DNA from: Bacteroidota bacterium
GTDB lineage: Bacteria; Bacteroidota; Bacteroidia; Chitinophagales; Chitinophagaceae
Length of the DNA: 64,000 nt
Assembly: GCA_023433345.1 (NCBI GenBank)
Contig: JAEZDA010000086.1
Span: forward strand, 1 to 64,000
Reading direction: 5' to 3'
The translations under genes were made by a program, and so were the position numbers. Below, piece by piece: positions 32,515 through 40,900 of the stretch. How positions within the stretch are numbered: position 1 is the stretch's first letter; each line of letters begins with the position of its first letter. The notes under the pieces were generated by a model. The model did no database searches, was not told where the DNA came from, and saw only the letters and a list, made by a program, of their open reading frames with translations.

Positions 32515-32550
32515 GCGTGCTTCCTCTGAATAAATGCCTATCTTTTAATT

Positions 32551-33156
32551 ATGACGAAGTCTGCAAATTTACTCCTTTCCCATGATGAACTTCAATTGGT
32601 TTCCGATGAAAGCTGGATAAGGATGAAGGAGATCATTCTTGATAAGATGGCACGCAAGCTGGGAGAACTTCCTGCAGTTATATGCAGATCGATGCAACGC
32701 TATGTGCCGGATTTTGACGGGCATGCGGTTACATCACCTAAAATTTCCCGTGGTGAGCGTTATAAGGGCCTGCCTTATCTGATCCTTGACTATCCTCGTG
32801 AATTTGGAAAAGAAGACGTGTTCGCAATAAGAACAATGTTCTGGTGGGCACATGATTTTACCCTGCATCTGCAGCTTTCCGGTAAATATAAAACCTTGTT
32901 TCAGGAAAATATAATGCGAAACATTTTTGCTGGTGCAAAACATTTTTACCTGTGTACAGATCAGGATCCCTGGCAACATGAGATATCAGAGCCTGGTTAT
33001 ATTTCTGTGGAGAAACTCGGGAAGGATAAGGCCATCGCCATATTGCAACACCACACTTTCATAAAGATTGCGCTCGCTGTTCCGTTAACTGAATGGAATG
33101 ATGCAGAATCAAAATTCGCAGAGGCCTATGATAAACTAAGCGGATTGTTTGCCTAG
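32551..33156 (+). CDS. Conserved hypothetical protein, 201 residues
   Basis: I do not recognise a named domain. The protein is cytoplasmic in character (no signal peptide or membrane helix) and rich in aromatic residues, with GLPYLILDYPREFGKEDVFA followed by FWWAHDFTLHLQLSG. It probably folds as mixed alpha/beta. It is divergent from the LptF/LptG-like gene (36 bases apart) and convergent with a START-like gene, sharing four bases at the stops. The well-formed residues and the start at an ATG make a real gene very likely. Confidence 0.65.
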   Translation: MTKSANLLLSHDELQLVSDESWIRMKEIILDKMARKLGELPAVICRSMQRYVPDFDGHAVTSPKISRGERYKGLPYLILDYPREFGKEDVFAIRTMFWWAHDFTLHLQLSGKYKTLFQENIMRNIFAGAKHFYLCTDQDPWQHEISEPGYISVEKLGKDKAIAILQHHTFIKIALAVPLTEWNDAESKFAEAYDKLSGLFA

Positions 33157-33533
33157 CTTCCTATGCGATGAAAAAGGTCTTTCACCTGGTACTCCCAAAG
33201 CTGGCTTTGATCTTTCACCTCTTTTTTATCGGCAAAATCTTTTATCACCAAAATGGTTTGGTTGGTAACCTCAGAGCGATCTATGCGAAATTCAAAGTAT
33301 TCGTCTTTGTGCATATGATTCCAACGAAAGCGAATGAACTTATTTTCTTCCTTTTCAAGAACATCAGCCCTTTCTTCCGTACCGTTCCAGGTAAAAACGA
33401 ATTCACCGTCTCTTTCGTCCACCACATCAGCAAACCACTCCTGCAATCCTGAAGGTGTGCTCAAAAACTCGAATAAAATTCCGGGAGAACATCTAACGGG
33501 ATATTCCAGCGTATAAAGTACTTTCTTACTCAT
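33153..33533 (-). CDS. START-like (SRPBCC/AHSA1-type) domain protein
   Basis: A 126-residue single-domain protein starting at the ATG at 33533 (MSKKVLYTLEYPV). The pattern is that of the START-like fold: first strand EYPVRCSPGILFEFLS, then LQEWFADVVDERDGEFVFTW, then FIRFRW and a long C-terminal helix (SQLWEYQVKDLFHRIG). Members bind hydrophobic ligands or co-chaperone partners; the specific role here is unknown. The frame stays open 16 codons upstream without family character. It sits just upstream of the rpoD promoter region on the opposite strand. Confidence 0.8.
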   Translation of the reverse strand: MSKKVLYTLEYPVRCSPGILFEFLSTPSGLQEWFADVVDERDGEFVFTWNGTEERADVLEKEENKFIRFRWNHMHKDEYFEFRIDRSEVTNQTILVIKDFADKKEVKDQSQLWEYQVKDLFHRIGS

Positions 33534-33792
33534 CTTAATATAAAATCCTTGAATCGCTGCAATTATAGAAAAATAATCCACGCAGCAAAATATTTAGAGG
33601 TCTTTTTTAATCTTTCTTAACCTAAGTGACAGAATAACCGCTCCAAGACGGAGTTGGGCAAAAAATAATTTTTTTGGAACATATTAGAATTAAGTTAAAT
33701 TACGTTAATAAAATTAACATAAGTTAAACATGTTGATTTTTCGACGATACCCTTAACTAAAACAATAACCCCTTAAATGCACCCTTATGAGT

Positions 33793-34659
33793 ATGCGCCA
33801 GCTCAAAATTTCTAAATCCATCACCAATCGTGAAAGTCAGAGTCTCGAAAAATATCTCCAGGAGATCGGCCGGGTTGAATTGATAACCCCGGAAGAAGAG
33901 GTGAAACTCGCCGTTCAGATTCGCGAAGGCAATCAGCAAGCTTTAGAGCGGCTAACTAAGGCCAATCTTCGGTTCGTGGTATCTGTTGCTAAACAATATC
34001 AAAACCAGGGGCTCACTTTACCCGACCTTATCAATGAAGGAAATTTTGGGTTGATAAAAGCTGCTCAGAGATTTGATGAAACCCGGGGATTTAAGTTTAT
34101 CTCCTATGCGGTTTGGTGGATAAGGCAAAGTATACTTCAGGCCCTTGCGGAACAAAGCAGAATTGTACGACTCCCTTTAAATAAAGTAGGCCTTACGAAC
34201 AGAATTAGCCGGGCATACAGTCAACTTGAGCAGGAATTTGAACGTGAGCCAACTGCTGAGGAACTTGCCAATTTTCTCGAGATAGATACGGAAGAAGTGA
34301 GCGCTACATTAGGCGTGGCAGCGCGGCATGTAAGTATGGATCAGCCCCTCGCAGATGGAGAAGAAAGCACCTTGATCGATGTGCTCGTGAATAATGATGC
34401 TCCGGAAACGGATTATAATATGATAATGAAGATGTCTCTTAAGATAGAGATTGAACGCAGCCTCAACACGCTTACTGACAGGCAAAAGGACGTGATAAGA
34501 TATTTCTTCGGCATCGGCATCGATCATCCTTTAAGCCTTGAGGATATTGGAGATCGGTTTCATCTCACCCGTGAAAGAGTTCGCCAGATAAAGGATAAGG
34601 CGATAACAAAATTGAAAAACGCATCAAGAAGCAAATTGCTGAAAGCTTATATGGGATAA
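33793..34659 (+). CDS. rpoD: Primary RNA polymerase sigma factor
   Basis: A 288-residue sigma-70 factor of the Bacteroidota primary type, short because it lacks region 1.1 and the non-conserved insert. Region 1.2 has [15 protein letters not shown], region 2 [16 protein letters not shown] and [15 protein letters not shown], region 3 [17 protein letters not shown], region 4 [16 protein letters not shown]. The second in-frame ATG (33793, MRQLKISKS) matches the known family start better than the ATG at 33787. It directs most housekeeping transcription from TAnnTTTG promoters such as those listed here. A terminator follows. Confidence 0.97.
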   Translation: MRQLKISKSITNRESQSLEKYLQEIGRVELITPEEEVKLAVQIREGNQQALERLTKANLRFVVSVAKQYQNQGLTLPDLINEGNFGLIKAAQRFDETRGFKFISYAVWWIRQSILQALAEQSRIVRLPLNKVGLTNRISRAYSQLEQEFEREPTAEELANFLEIDTEEVSATLGVAARHVSMDQPLADGEESTLIDVLVNNDAPETDYNMIMKMSLKIEIERSLNTLTDRQKDVIRYFFGIGIDHPLSLEDIGDRFHLTRERVRQIKDKAITKLKNASRSKLLKAYMG

Positions 34660-34681
34660 ACAACATTCATTTGTCAGCTAA

Positions 34682-34710
34682 AAAGGAGCCTCTTTGTGAG
34701 GCTCTTTTTT
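34682..34710 (+). terminator. Intrinsic terminator after rpoD
   Basis: A 7-bp stem GAGCCTC/GAGGCTC extended by A-T pairs, five-base loop, followed by six T. It lies 26 bases past the rpoD stop. Confidence 0.88.
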
Positions 34711-34777
34711 ATACATTTTAATATCGTTTTTAAAGTTGGGTGATTTTACGCAAATTTGTGGTTCTTAAACACGGCTC

Positions 34778-36019
34778 ATGGCAATTGAAATAAAAGTTCC
34801 GACGGTTGGGGAAAGTATCAATGAGGTTTCTCTGGTTAAATGGCTGAAGAAAGATGGCGAATGGGCCGACCGTGATGAGGTTCTGGCGGAGCTTGAAAGC
34901 GAAAAGGCAACCTTTGAAGTAAATGCAGAACAAGCAGGCATTGTTAAGCATGTAGCTAAGGAAGGCGATACACTCGCCATCGGCGACACTGTTTGTACCA
35001 TTGATACTGAGGCGGAAAAGCCGGAGAAAGCAGGGGAACCTGAGCCGAAAACAGAGGATAAAAAACAAGAGGTAGCTCCAAAAGAAAAAGCAGCAGAAAC
35101 GAAGCCGGCAGCACCAGTCTCACAGTCACGGGTAGACGAAAACGTAAAGACCACCCCGGTTGCAGCAGCGATCATTGCAGATAAAAAGGTCGACAAGCAA
35201 TCAATAAAACCTTCCGGCAGCAATGGGCGCATCATGAAACAGGATGTGCTGGCCGCTCTTGAAAATCCCGGTAGAAGCGCTGTTCTTTTCAGCAGGGAAG
35301 AAAAGACCGAGAAGATGAGCAATCTTCGCAAAACGATTTCACGCCGCCTTGTTGAAGCAAAAAATTCTACTGCCATGCTCACCACTTTCAATGAGGTGGA
35401 TATGAGCGCCATAATGGAAGTGCGGAAAAAATACAAGGATAAGTTTAAAGAAGTGCACGGTGTAGGCCTGGGCTTTATGAGTTTCTTTACGAAAGCATGC
35501 TGTTATGCATTACAGAAATTCCCTTCGGTAAATGCGTATATAGATGGTGAAAACCTCATCTTCCATGATTACTGCGATATATCGATTGCAGTTAGCGGTC
35601 CAAAAGGTCTTGTGGTTCCTGTAATAAGAAATGCGGAAAGCCTTGGAATGGCAGAAATAGAAAACGCTGTTGTTGACCTTGCTACAAAAGCAAGGAATAA
35701 CAAGCTCACCATCGAAGAAATGAGCGGTGGTACTTTTACAATCACCAATGGCGGTATCTTCGGCTCAATGATGAGTACTCCCATTATCAATATCCCTCAG
35801 AGCGCCATCCTGGGTATGCACAACATCGTGGAGAGGCCTATGGCTGTGAACGGCCAGGTAGTTATCAGGCCTATGATGTATGTTGCTTTAAGTTATGATC
35901 ATAGAATAATCGATGGCCGTGAGTCTGTGGGCTTCCTGGTAACGGTGAAACAACTTTTGGAAAACCCTTCACTACTACTGTTCGGTAAAGATCCCCTTGA
36001 TGCCCTGCTTGAAATGTGA
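34778..36019 (+). CDS. sucB: Dihydrolipoamide succinyltransferase, E2 of 2-oxoglutarate dehydrogenase
   Basis: A 413-residue E2. The lipoyl domain spans residues 1-75 with the lipoylated lysine in [11 protein letters not shown]; a Glu/Lys/Ala/Pro linker (about 80-120) follows; the E3-binding domain is [20 protein letters not shown] to about residue 165; and the catalytic core ends with [15 protein letters not shown] (active-site His and Asp). Lipoyl-domain start [16 protein letters not shown] is that of SucB rather than pyruvate E2. It completes succinyl-CoA formation in the TCA cycle. No sucA is adjacent; the upstream gene is rpoD. An RNA methyltransferase follows 5 bases after its stop. Confidence 0.95.
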   Translation: MAIEIKVPTVGESINEVSLVKWLKKDGEWADRDEVLAELESEKATFEVNAEQAGIVKHVAKEGDTLAIGDTVCTIDTEAEKPEKAGEPEPKTEDKKQEVAPKEKAAETKPAAPVSQSRVDENVKTTPVAAAIIADKKVDKQSIKPSGSNGRIMKQDVLAALENPGRSAVLFSREEKTEKMSNLRKTISRRLVEAKNSTAMLTTFNEVDMSAIMEVRKKYKDKFKEVHGVGLGFMSFFTKACCYALQKFPSVNAYIDGENLIFHDYCDISIAVSGPKGLVVPVIRNAESLGMAEIENAVVDLATKARNNKLTIEEMSGGTFTITNGGIFGSMMSTPIINIPQSAILGMHNIVERPMAVNGQVVIRPMMYVALSYDHRIIDGRESVGFLVTVKQLLENPSLLLFGKDPLDALLEM

Positions 36020-36024
36020 TCCGC

Positions 36025-37185
36025 ATGAGCCGCTACAGGTCTTACCTTGATATTGCAAAGCAAATAATTGAAGGTTATAAAGGGGAAACTCCTTTTGCAA
36101 TTCATTTAAAGAATTTTTTTTCAGGCAAAAAGAAGTTTGGTTCAACAGATCGAAAAACGATCTCGGCCCTCTGCTATAATTTTTTCAGGGCTGGTAATTT
36201 GTTAGATGGAGATATTGAAACGAGGATCGTTAAATCTTTTTTCCTCCTAACCGAAGCTCCACATCCTTTTTTGGAAGAAATGGATACGGGGCTGAACGGG
36301 CTTTCATCCTGTTCTTTATCAGAAAAGCTGGCGCTGCTTAAGGCTGATGAGGAAAACCTGTTTCCTTTTTTGAGTGAATTGTCTCCCGGCATCGACCGGT
36401 CAAAATTCTGCAGATCGATGCTTCATCAACCCGCGCTCTTCCTGAGAATACGGCCCGGTAAAGAAAATATTGTTGTAAGAAAACTGACAGAGGCCGGTTT
36501 AGCATTCGAAAAGCCTGATGAAAATTCAGTTCTCCTTGCCAATGGAACAAAACTGGATGGTATAATTGCAATAAACAGGAACGCGGTTATTCAGGATTTA
36601 TGTTCACAGCATACACTTGATTTTTTGGAAGAGGATCTTTTTTCTAGGTTTCCTGTTGATGTGTGGGATTGTTGCGCCGCAAGCGGAGGAAAAAGTATCC
36701 TCGCCTTCGACAAATTGGGTCAAAATCTTCGGCTAACCGTTACCGATATCAGGAGTGGAATTTTGAAAAATCTCAAACTGCGGTTGGCAGAGGCAGGAGT
36801 TCCCGTTTTTCATTCTGCCGTAAAAGATCTCACCACTCCTGTTACGATGCCGGGCAAATACAATGTTATACTGTGTGATGCGCCTTGTACCGGTAGCGGA
36901 ACCTGGTCGCGAACGCCAGAGTTGTTACATCAGTTCAAAAAAGAAAAAATAAAGGAATATTCAGAACTGCAAAGGAAGATCATCAAAAATGCCTTACCAC
37001 ATCTTGATGCGGGAGGTGTTTTCGTTTATATAACCTGCTCGGTGTTTTCACAGGAGAACGAAGCGCAGGTGAACTATCTTTTGCAACAACATCCACAAAT
37101 AAAGTTGTTGCATCAGGGCTATGTTAAGGGCTATGAAAAGCGGGCGGACACTCTTTTCACTTCCTCATTCAAATTATCGCATTAA
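36025..37185 (+). CDS. RsmB/NOP2/SUN-family RNA cytosine-C5 methyltransferase
   Basis: A 386-residue protein with an N-terminal RNA-binding region and a Rossmann-type methyltransferase domain. The SAM motif reads DCCAASGGKS, in which serine replaces the usual proline of CAAPGGK. The two family cysteines are both present: DAPCTGSGTW and ITCSVF, one forming the covalent link with cytosine and the other releasing it. It probably modifies rRNA (RsmB-like), though a tRNA target is possible. ATG at 36025 is used; a GTG at 36016 overlaps the sucB stop. It overlaps the convergent subtilase gene by 12 bases. Confidence 0.9.
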   Translation: MSRYRSYLDIAKQIIEGYKGETPFAIHLKNFFSGKKKFGSTDRKTISALCYNFFRAGNLLDGDIETRIVKSFFLLTEAPHPFLEEMDTGLNGLSSCSLSEKLALLKADEENLFPFLSELSPGIDRSKFCRSMLHQPALFLRIRPGKENIVVRKLTEAGLAFEKPDENSVLLANGTKLDGIIAINRNAVIQDLCSQHTLDFLEEDLFSRFPVDVWDCCAASGGKSILAFDKLGQNLRLTVTDIRSGILKNLKLRLAEAGVPVFHSAVKDLTTPVTMPGKYNVILCDAPCTGSGTWSRTPELLHQFKKEKIKEYSELQRKIIKNALPHLDAGGVFVYITCSVFSQENEAQVNYLLQQHPQIKLLHQGYVKGYEKRADTLFTSSFKLSH

Positions 37186-39123
37186 AACAACCTGTTTTGT
37201 TAGTTTCTTTTTCCCATTTATGAAAACAACCACCACATAAGTTCCCTGGCTCCACTTGTAAGTGTTTAAAGCCTCAAGATTGCGCCCGGGTAGCACACTT
37301 CCCCTTTTGTTAAGGACCTTCTGACCAACATTGTTGTATACGATTATAGAATAAGCTGCTGCTTCCGGATTTTCAATTACCACATTAAGCTGATCAATAA
37401 CCGGGTTTGGAGAAAGGTTGATCGATGTAGTTGTTACCGGAGAACAGGAACTGGAATATAATACCTGTGCCGAATCAAGATAGAAGGTAGTATCTGTACC
37501 GATTTGAACCCCCATTCTATAATTTATCATTCCTTGTGCAAGGGATGAAATATCATTGTTAAAACTGATCGCTTCCAAAGCAAAAGCCTGCTGCGATTCG
37601 TGCTGGGAAACGACAGAATATTCATTTTCACCCGGCGCCTTGCGCTCCAGGAATATTTTTATGCCCTCGCCAGATTTTAATGTGAGATCAAAAGAAACAT
37701 TGCAATCACCTTGTTGCAAAGAATAGTTGAAACTTTCTTTCTGCAATATCACAAAGGCCTTTTTTACATCGGGTATACCATATCCTACGCGGTCATCTGG
37801 TTGTGTGAACCTGCTTGAAGAAGTTTTCATTACCTCAAACAAATGCATATTGCTCACTTCCGGAAATGCCTGCCACAGGCATGTTGCAATACCCGCGAGG
37901 TTTGGGCAGGCGAATGAAGTGCCGGAAGAATATGTAGGCATACCATCGAACACGCTGGCCACAATTGCATTCCATCCCACCGCTGCAAAAGAAGGTTTTA
38001 CGTCTCCGTCTGATGAAGGTCCGTAGCTGCTGAAACTCCCGACGGCTCCGGTGGTATCAACCGCTCCAACTGTTACAGCATAATCCGCATCTCCGGGTGT
38101 AACCACATAATGCCAGGGATTGTTGCCTTCATTGCCGGCAGATACCATCATCAGCATTCCTTTTTTTGCACCAAGATTAGTGGCTTTGGCTGCCATCGTG
38201 GTATTGCCATCCATGTCGCTGTATGTATGATCGAAAACCGGGTTGTGAAATAGCGCATAGCCAAGCGAGGTTGAAACCACTTCAACTCCCGCACTATCTG
38301 CTTTTTCATAACCGGCAGCAAGAAAGTGTTCCTCGATCGGATATTCGGTTGCTGCATCTTCAGTTCTAAAAAGATAGAAGGAAGAAGCCGGAGCCGTTCC
38401 CACAAACTGGCCGGGGAGATTAGCCGCGATGGTGCTCAGGCACTGCATTCCATGATAATGATCTTCGTTCACACTGCCATCCATATCTACAAAGTCATAA
38501 ACCCCAAGCACCTGGTTATTCAGCCTCATACTGTCGAATGAAGGCAGGGACAGGTAGCGGTAAAATCCTGCATCAAGAAGCGCCATTTGCATTCCGTTTC
38601 CTTGGAAGCCTAAGCGGTGAAGAAAATCACCATTATGAATTTTCACCTGGCCATTAGAATATCCATAAGCGAGGGAATCACCGGTTATGTTTGCTGTTCT
38701 GCCGGCCAACCCAGGCAATTCATCAGTTGATTCAAATTTACCCGGGGCCGTGATCACAGATATGCGGGGAGCGATCGCTGTTGATGATTCAACGAAGGGC
38801 AAAGTAGAAATTTTCGCAAGCGCCGCAGCATCCGAAGTTCGGATCGCAACCTGGTTAAGCCATCTTGAAGATGCAAGAATTTCAACTGAACCTGCTGCAC
38901 GAAGGCTATCAATATATCGTGGTGTAATCGGAAGATCAGTACTGTCGATTGCAATGTTATACCGTAACCTCCTGTCAATTGAGCGTTGAGAAAGGTAGCT
39001 TAAAGGATCAGATATAGAATACGGGTTGCTGCCTTTATCAGTGAATTTAATGATATGCCTGTTGAGTTGGGCTTCTGAAAACAGGGCAAGTGAAAGAAAG
39101 GCAAGCAGTAGCGAGGCACGCAT
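37174..39123 (-). CDS. Secreted S8 subtilisin-like protease with T9SS C-terminal sorting domain
   Basis: A 649-residue secreted serine protease. The signal peptide MRASLLLAFLSLALFSEAQ begins at the ATG at 39123, 29 codons inside the longer open frame. The catalytic residues are D184 (ALLDAGF), H224 (DHYHGMQC), N331 (VSAGNEGNN) and S403 (GTSFACPNLAG). Residues about 590-649 form a type A T9SS sorting domain (SPNPVIDQLNVV, YNNVGQKVLNKRG, GTYVVVVFINGKKKLTKQVV), so it should be exported through SprA-type T9SS and anchored or released at the surface. The substrate is unknown. Confidence 0.93.
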   Translation of the reverse strand: MRASLLLAFLSLALFSEAQLNRHIIKFTDKGSNPYSISDPLSYLSQRSIDRRLRYNIAIDSTDLPITPRYIDSLRAAGSVEILASSRWLNQVAIRTSDAAALAKISTLPFVESSTAIAPRISVITAPGKFESTDELPGLAGRTANITGDSLAYGYSNGQVKIHNGDFLHRLGFQGNGMQMALLDAGFYRYLSLPSFDSMRLNNQVLGVYDFVDMDGSVNEDHYHGMQCLSTIAANLPGQFVGTAPASSFYLFRTEDAATEYPIEEHFLAAGYEKADSAGVEVVSTSLGYALFHNPVFDHTYSDMDGNTTMAAKATNLGAKKGMLMMVSAGNEGNNPWHYVVTPGDADYAVTVGAVDTTGAVGSFSSYGPSSDGDVKPSFAAVGWNAIVASVFDGMPTYSSGTSFACPNLAGIATCLWQAFPEVSNMHLFEVMKTSSSRFTQPDDRVGYGIPDVKKAFVILQKESFNYSLQQGDCNVSFDLTLKSGEGIKIFLERKAPGENEYSVVSQHESQQAFALEAISFNNDISSLAQGMINYRMGVQIGTDTTFYLDSAQVLYSSSCSPVTTTSINLSPNPVIDQLNVVIENPEAAAYSIIVYNNVGQKVLNKRGSVLPGRNLEALNTYKWSQGTYVVVVFINGKKKLTKQVVLMR

Positions 39124-39176
39124 GTACAGGTTTTTAATCTTCGAAGTTACACTGTAAAACGTGAATGGGTGCGTGT

Positions 39177-40166
39177 TTAGTATGACCATTTGAGCCAGGT
39201 AGCGCCCCACGTAAAGCCTCCTCCGAATGCGGCGAGAATAATATTGTCGCCCTTTTTAAGTTTATCTTCCCATTCCCACAGGCAAAGAGGAAGTGTGCCG
39301 GCGGTGGTGTTGCCGTATTTCTGGATGTTGATCATAACCTTCTCTTTAGGAAGGTTCATGCGATTTGCGGTTGCGTCGATAATGCGGAGATTGGCCTGGT
39401 GTGGCACAAGCCATGCAATATCATCTGCAGTTAAATTATTTCTCTGCATTAGTTCATAGCTCACGTCAGCCATGCCTTTCACGGCAAATTTGAAAACCGC
39501 CTGTCCCTCCTGGTAAATGAAATGTTCTTTCGCCATCACAGTTTCAACGGAGGATGGTTTAACAGATCCACCTGCTTTCATGTGAAGGTATTGGCGACCG
39601 CTTCCATCACTTCGCAAAATGCTGTCTTTAATGCCGGTATCGTCGGAGGTGGGTTCAAGCAGCACGGCTCCGGCTCCGTCACCGAATATGATACAGGTGG
39701 CCCGGTCGCTGTAATCTACGATAGCGCTCATTTTGTCAACGCCAACAACGATCACTTTTTTATAACGCCCACTCTCCACCAAAGCAGCTCCCGTAGTCAG
39801 CGAATAGAGAAACCCCGAACATGCGGCTTCAACATCAAAGCCAAAAGCATTAGTCATCCCCAGCTTATCGCAAATTATGTTTGCCGTGGCTGGAAACACC
39901 ATATCCGGAGTAACTGTGGCACATATCAGGCAGTCAATCTCTGTTGGACTGATGCCCTTCTTCTTAAAAATTTCCTTAATAGCTTCCACCGCCATATCAC
40001 TGCTTCCCAGCCCTTCGCCCTTCAAAATCCTTCTTTCTTCAATACCTGTTCTGCTTCGTATCCATTCATCATTTGTTTCCACCATCTTTTCCAGTTCGGC
40101 GTTAGTTAGGCGGTACTCAGGCACATATCCTCCCACAGAAGTTATTGCAGCGGCGATTTTTTGCAT
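39177..40166 (-). CDS. fabH: 3-oxoacyl-ACP synthase III
   Basis: A 329-residue ketoacyl-ACP synthase III that starts fatty-acid synthesis by condensing acyl-CoA with malonyl-ACP. The triad is C116 ([10 protein letters not shown]), the His of VPHQANLRI and the Asn of YGNTTAGT. The glycine-rich C-terminus [18 protein letters not shown] is typical. It has a good -7 box upstream and is divergent from ruvA. A 53-base gap separates it from the subtilase gene downstream on the same strand. Confidence 0.96.
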   Translation of the reverse strand: MQKIAAAITSVGGYVPEYRLTNAELEKMVETNDEWIRSRTGIEERRILKGEGLGSSDMAVEAIKEIFKKKGISPTEIDCLICATVTPDMVFPATANIICDKLGMTNAFGFDVEAACSGFLYSLTTGAALVESGRYKKVIVVGVDKMSAIVDYSDRATCIIFGDGAGAVLLEPTSDDTGIKDSILRSDGSGRQYLHMKAGGSVKPSSVETVMAKEHFIYQEGQAVFKFAVKGMADVSYELMQRNNLTADDIAWLVPHQANLRIIDATANRMNLPKEKVMINIQKYGNTTAGTLPLCLWEWEDKLKKGDNIILAAFGGGFTWGATWLKWSY

Positions 40167-40197
40167 ATTCTGGCTGATTTCGGTTTCAACGAACAGG

Positions 40198-40205
40198 CAA
40201 AATTA
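40198..40205 (-). promoter_or_regulatory. Putative fabH promoter, -7 box
   Basis: The minus strand reads TAATTTTG, an exact TAnnTTTG match, 31 bases before the fabH start at 40166. A -33 element is not obvious. Confidence 0.5.
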
Positions 40206-40283
40206 GCGGAATTTGTATTCCTATCACTTTGGTCGCCTACACACATAAAATATCCGTATTTTCGCTATCCAGTTTTTGAAATT

Positions 40284-40871
40284 ATGTACGCTTACCTGAG
40301 TGGTGATTTAACTTTTAAAAGTCCGGCCCTTGTTTATCTTGATGTAAACGGGGTGGGCTATGAGGTTAATATAAGTTTGCATACCTGGTCGGCGATCCAG
40401 CATATGGAAAAGGTAAAACTCTATACCTGGTTCCAAGTTAAGGAGGATGCCCACCAGCTTTTTGGGTTCTATGAACCGGTTGAAAAGGAAATGTTTCAGA
40501 TGCTCACGAGTGTTTCAGGGGTTGGAGCAGCTACGGCAAGAATGATGCTGTCATACATCAGGCCAGATGAAGTTTCTTCTGCAATTTCTTCCGGAAACGT
40601 AAGGCTTTTGGAGGGTGTGAAAGGGATCGGGAAGAAAACAGCGGAACGCCTGGTGCTGGAATTAAGAGATAAAGTAAATAAAGGAGGCTCCGCAATCCGC
40701 GAAGTGAACCATACTGCTCACAATAGTTTGGAAGCGGATGCGTTAAATGCATTGACAGCATTGGGTATCAACAGGGCCCAGGCTGAACAATCCGTTAAGA
40801 AAGCGAGGGCGGCAGATCCGGAAATATCTCAGTTAGAAGACCTTATTAAAAAAGCTTTAAAAGCCATTTGA
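40284..40871 (+). CDS. ruvA: Holliday junction branch migration protein RuvA
   Basis: A 195-residue RuvA that binds Holliday junctions and loads the RuvB motor. The start MYAYLSGDLTFKSPALVYLDVNG at 40284 is the family N-terminus, 41 codons inside the longer open frame. Two helix-hairpin-helix segments are present: SVSGVGAATARMML and VKGIGKKTAERLVLEL. The C-terminal domain III (ALNALTALGINRAQAEQSV) contacts RuvB. sprA begins 29 bases after its stop, so the two may be co-transcribed. Confidence 0.96.
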   Translation: MYAYLSGDLTFKSPALVYLDVNGVGYEVNISLHTWSAIQHMEKVKLYTWFQVKEDAHQLFGFYEPVEKEMFQMLTSVSGVGAATARMMLSYIRPDEVSSAISSGNVRLLEGVKGIGKKTAERLVLELRDKVNKGGSAIREVNHTAHNSLEADALNALTALGINRAQAEQSVKKARAADPEISQLEDLIKKALKAI

Positions 40872-40900
40872 CAAGAACGCTACCTTAATTTTTTTACCGG

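Noticed and set aside
34765..35436. 223-codon open frame antisense to sucB
   Set aside because: Serine-rich shadow of the sucB linker and lipoyl domain; no domain pattern.
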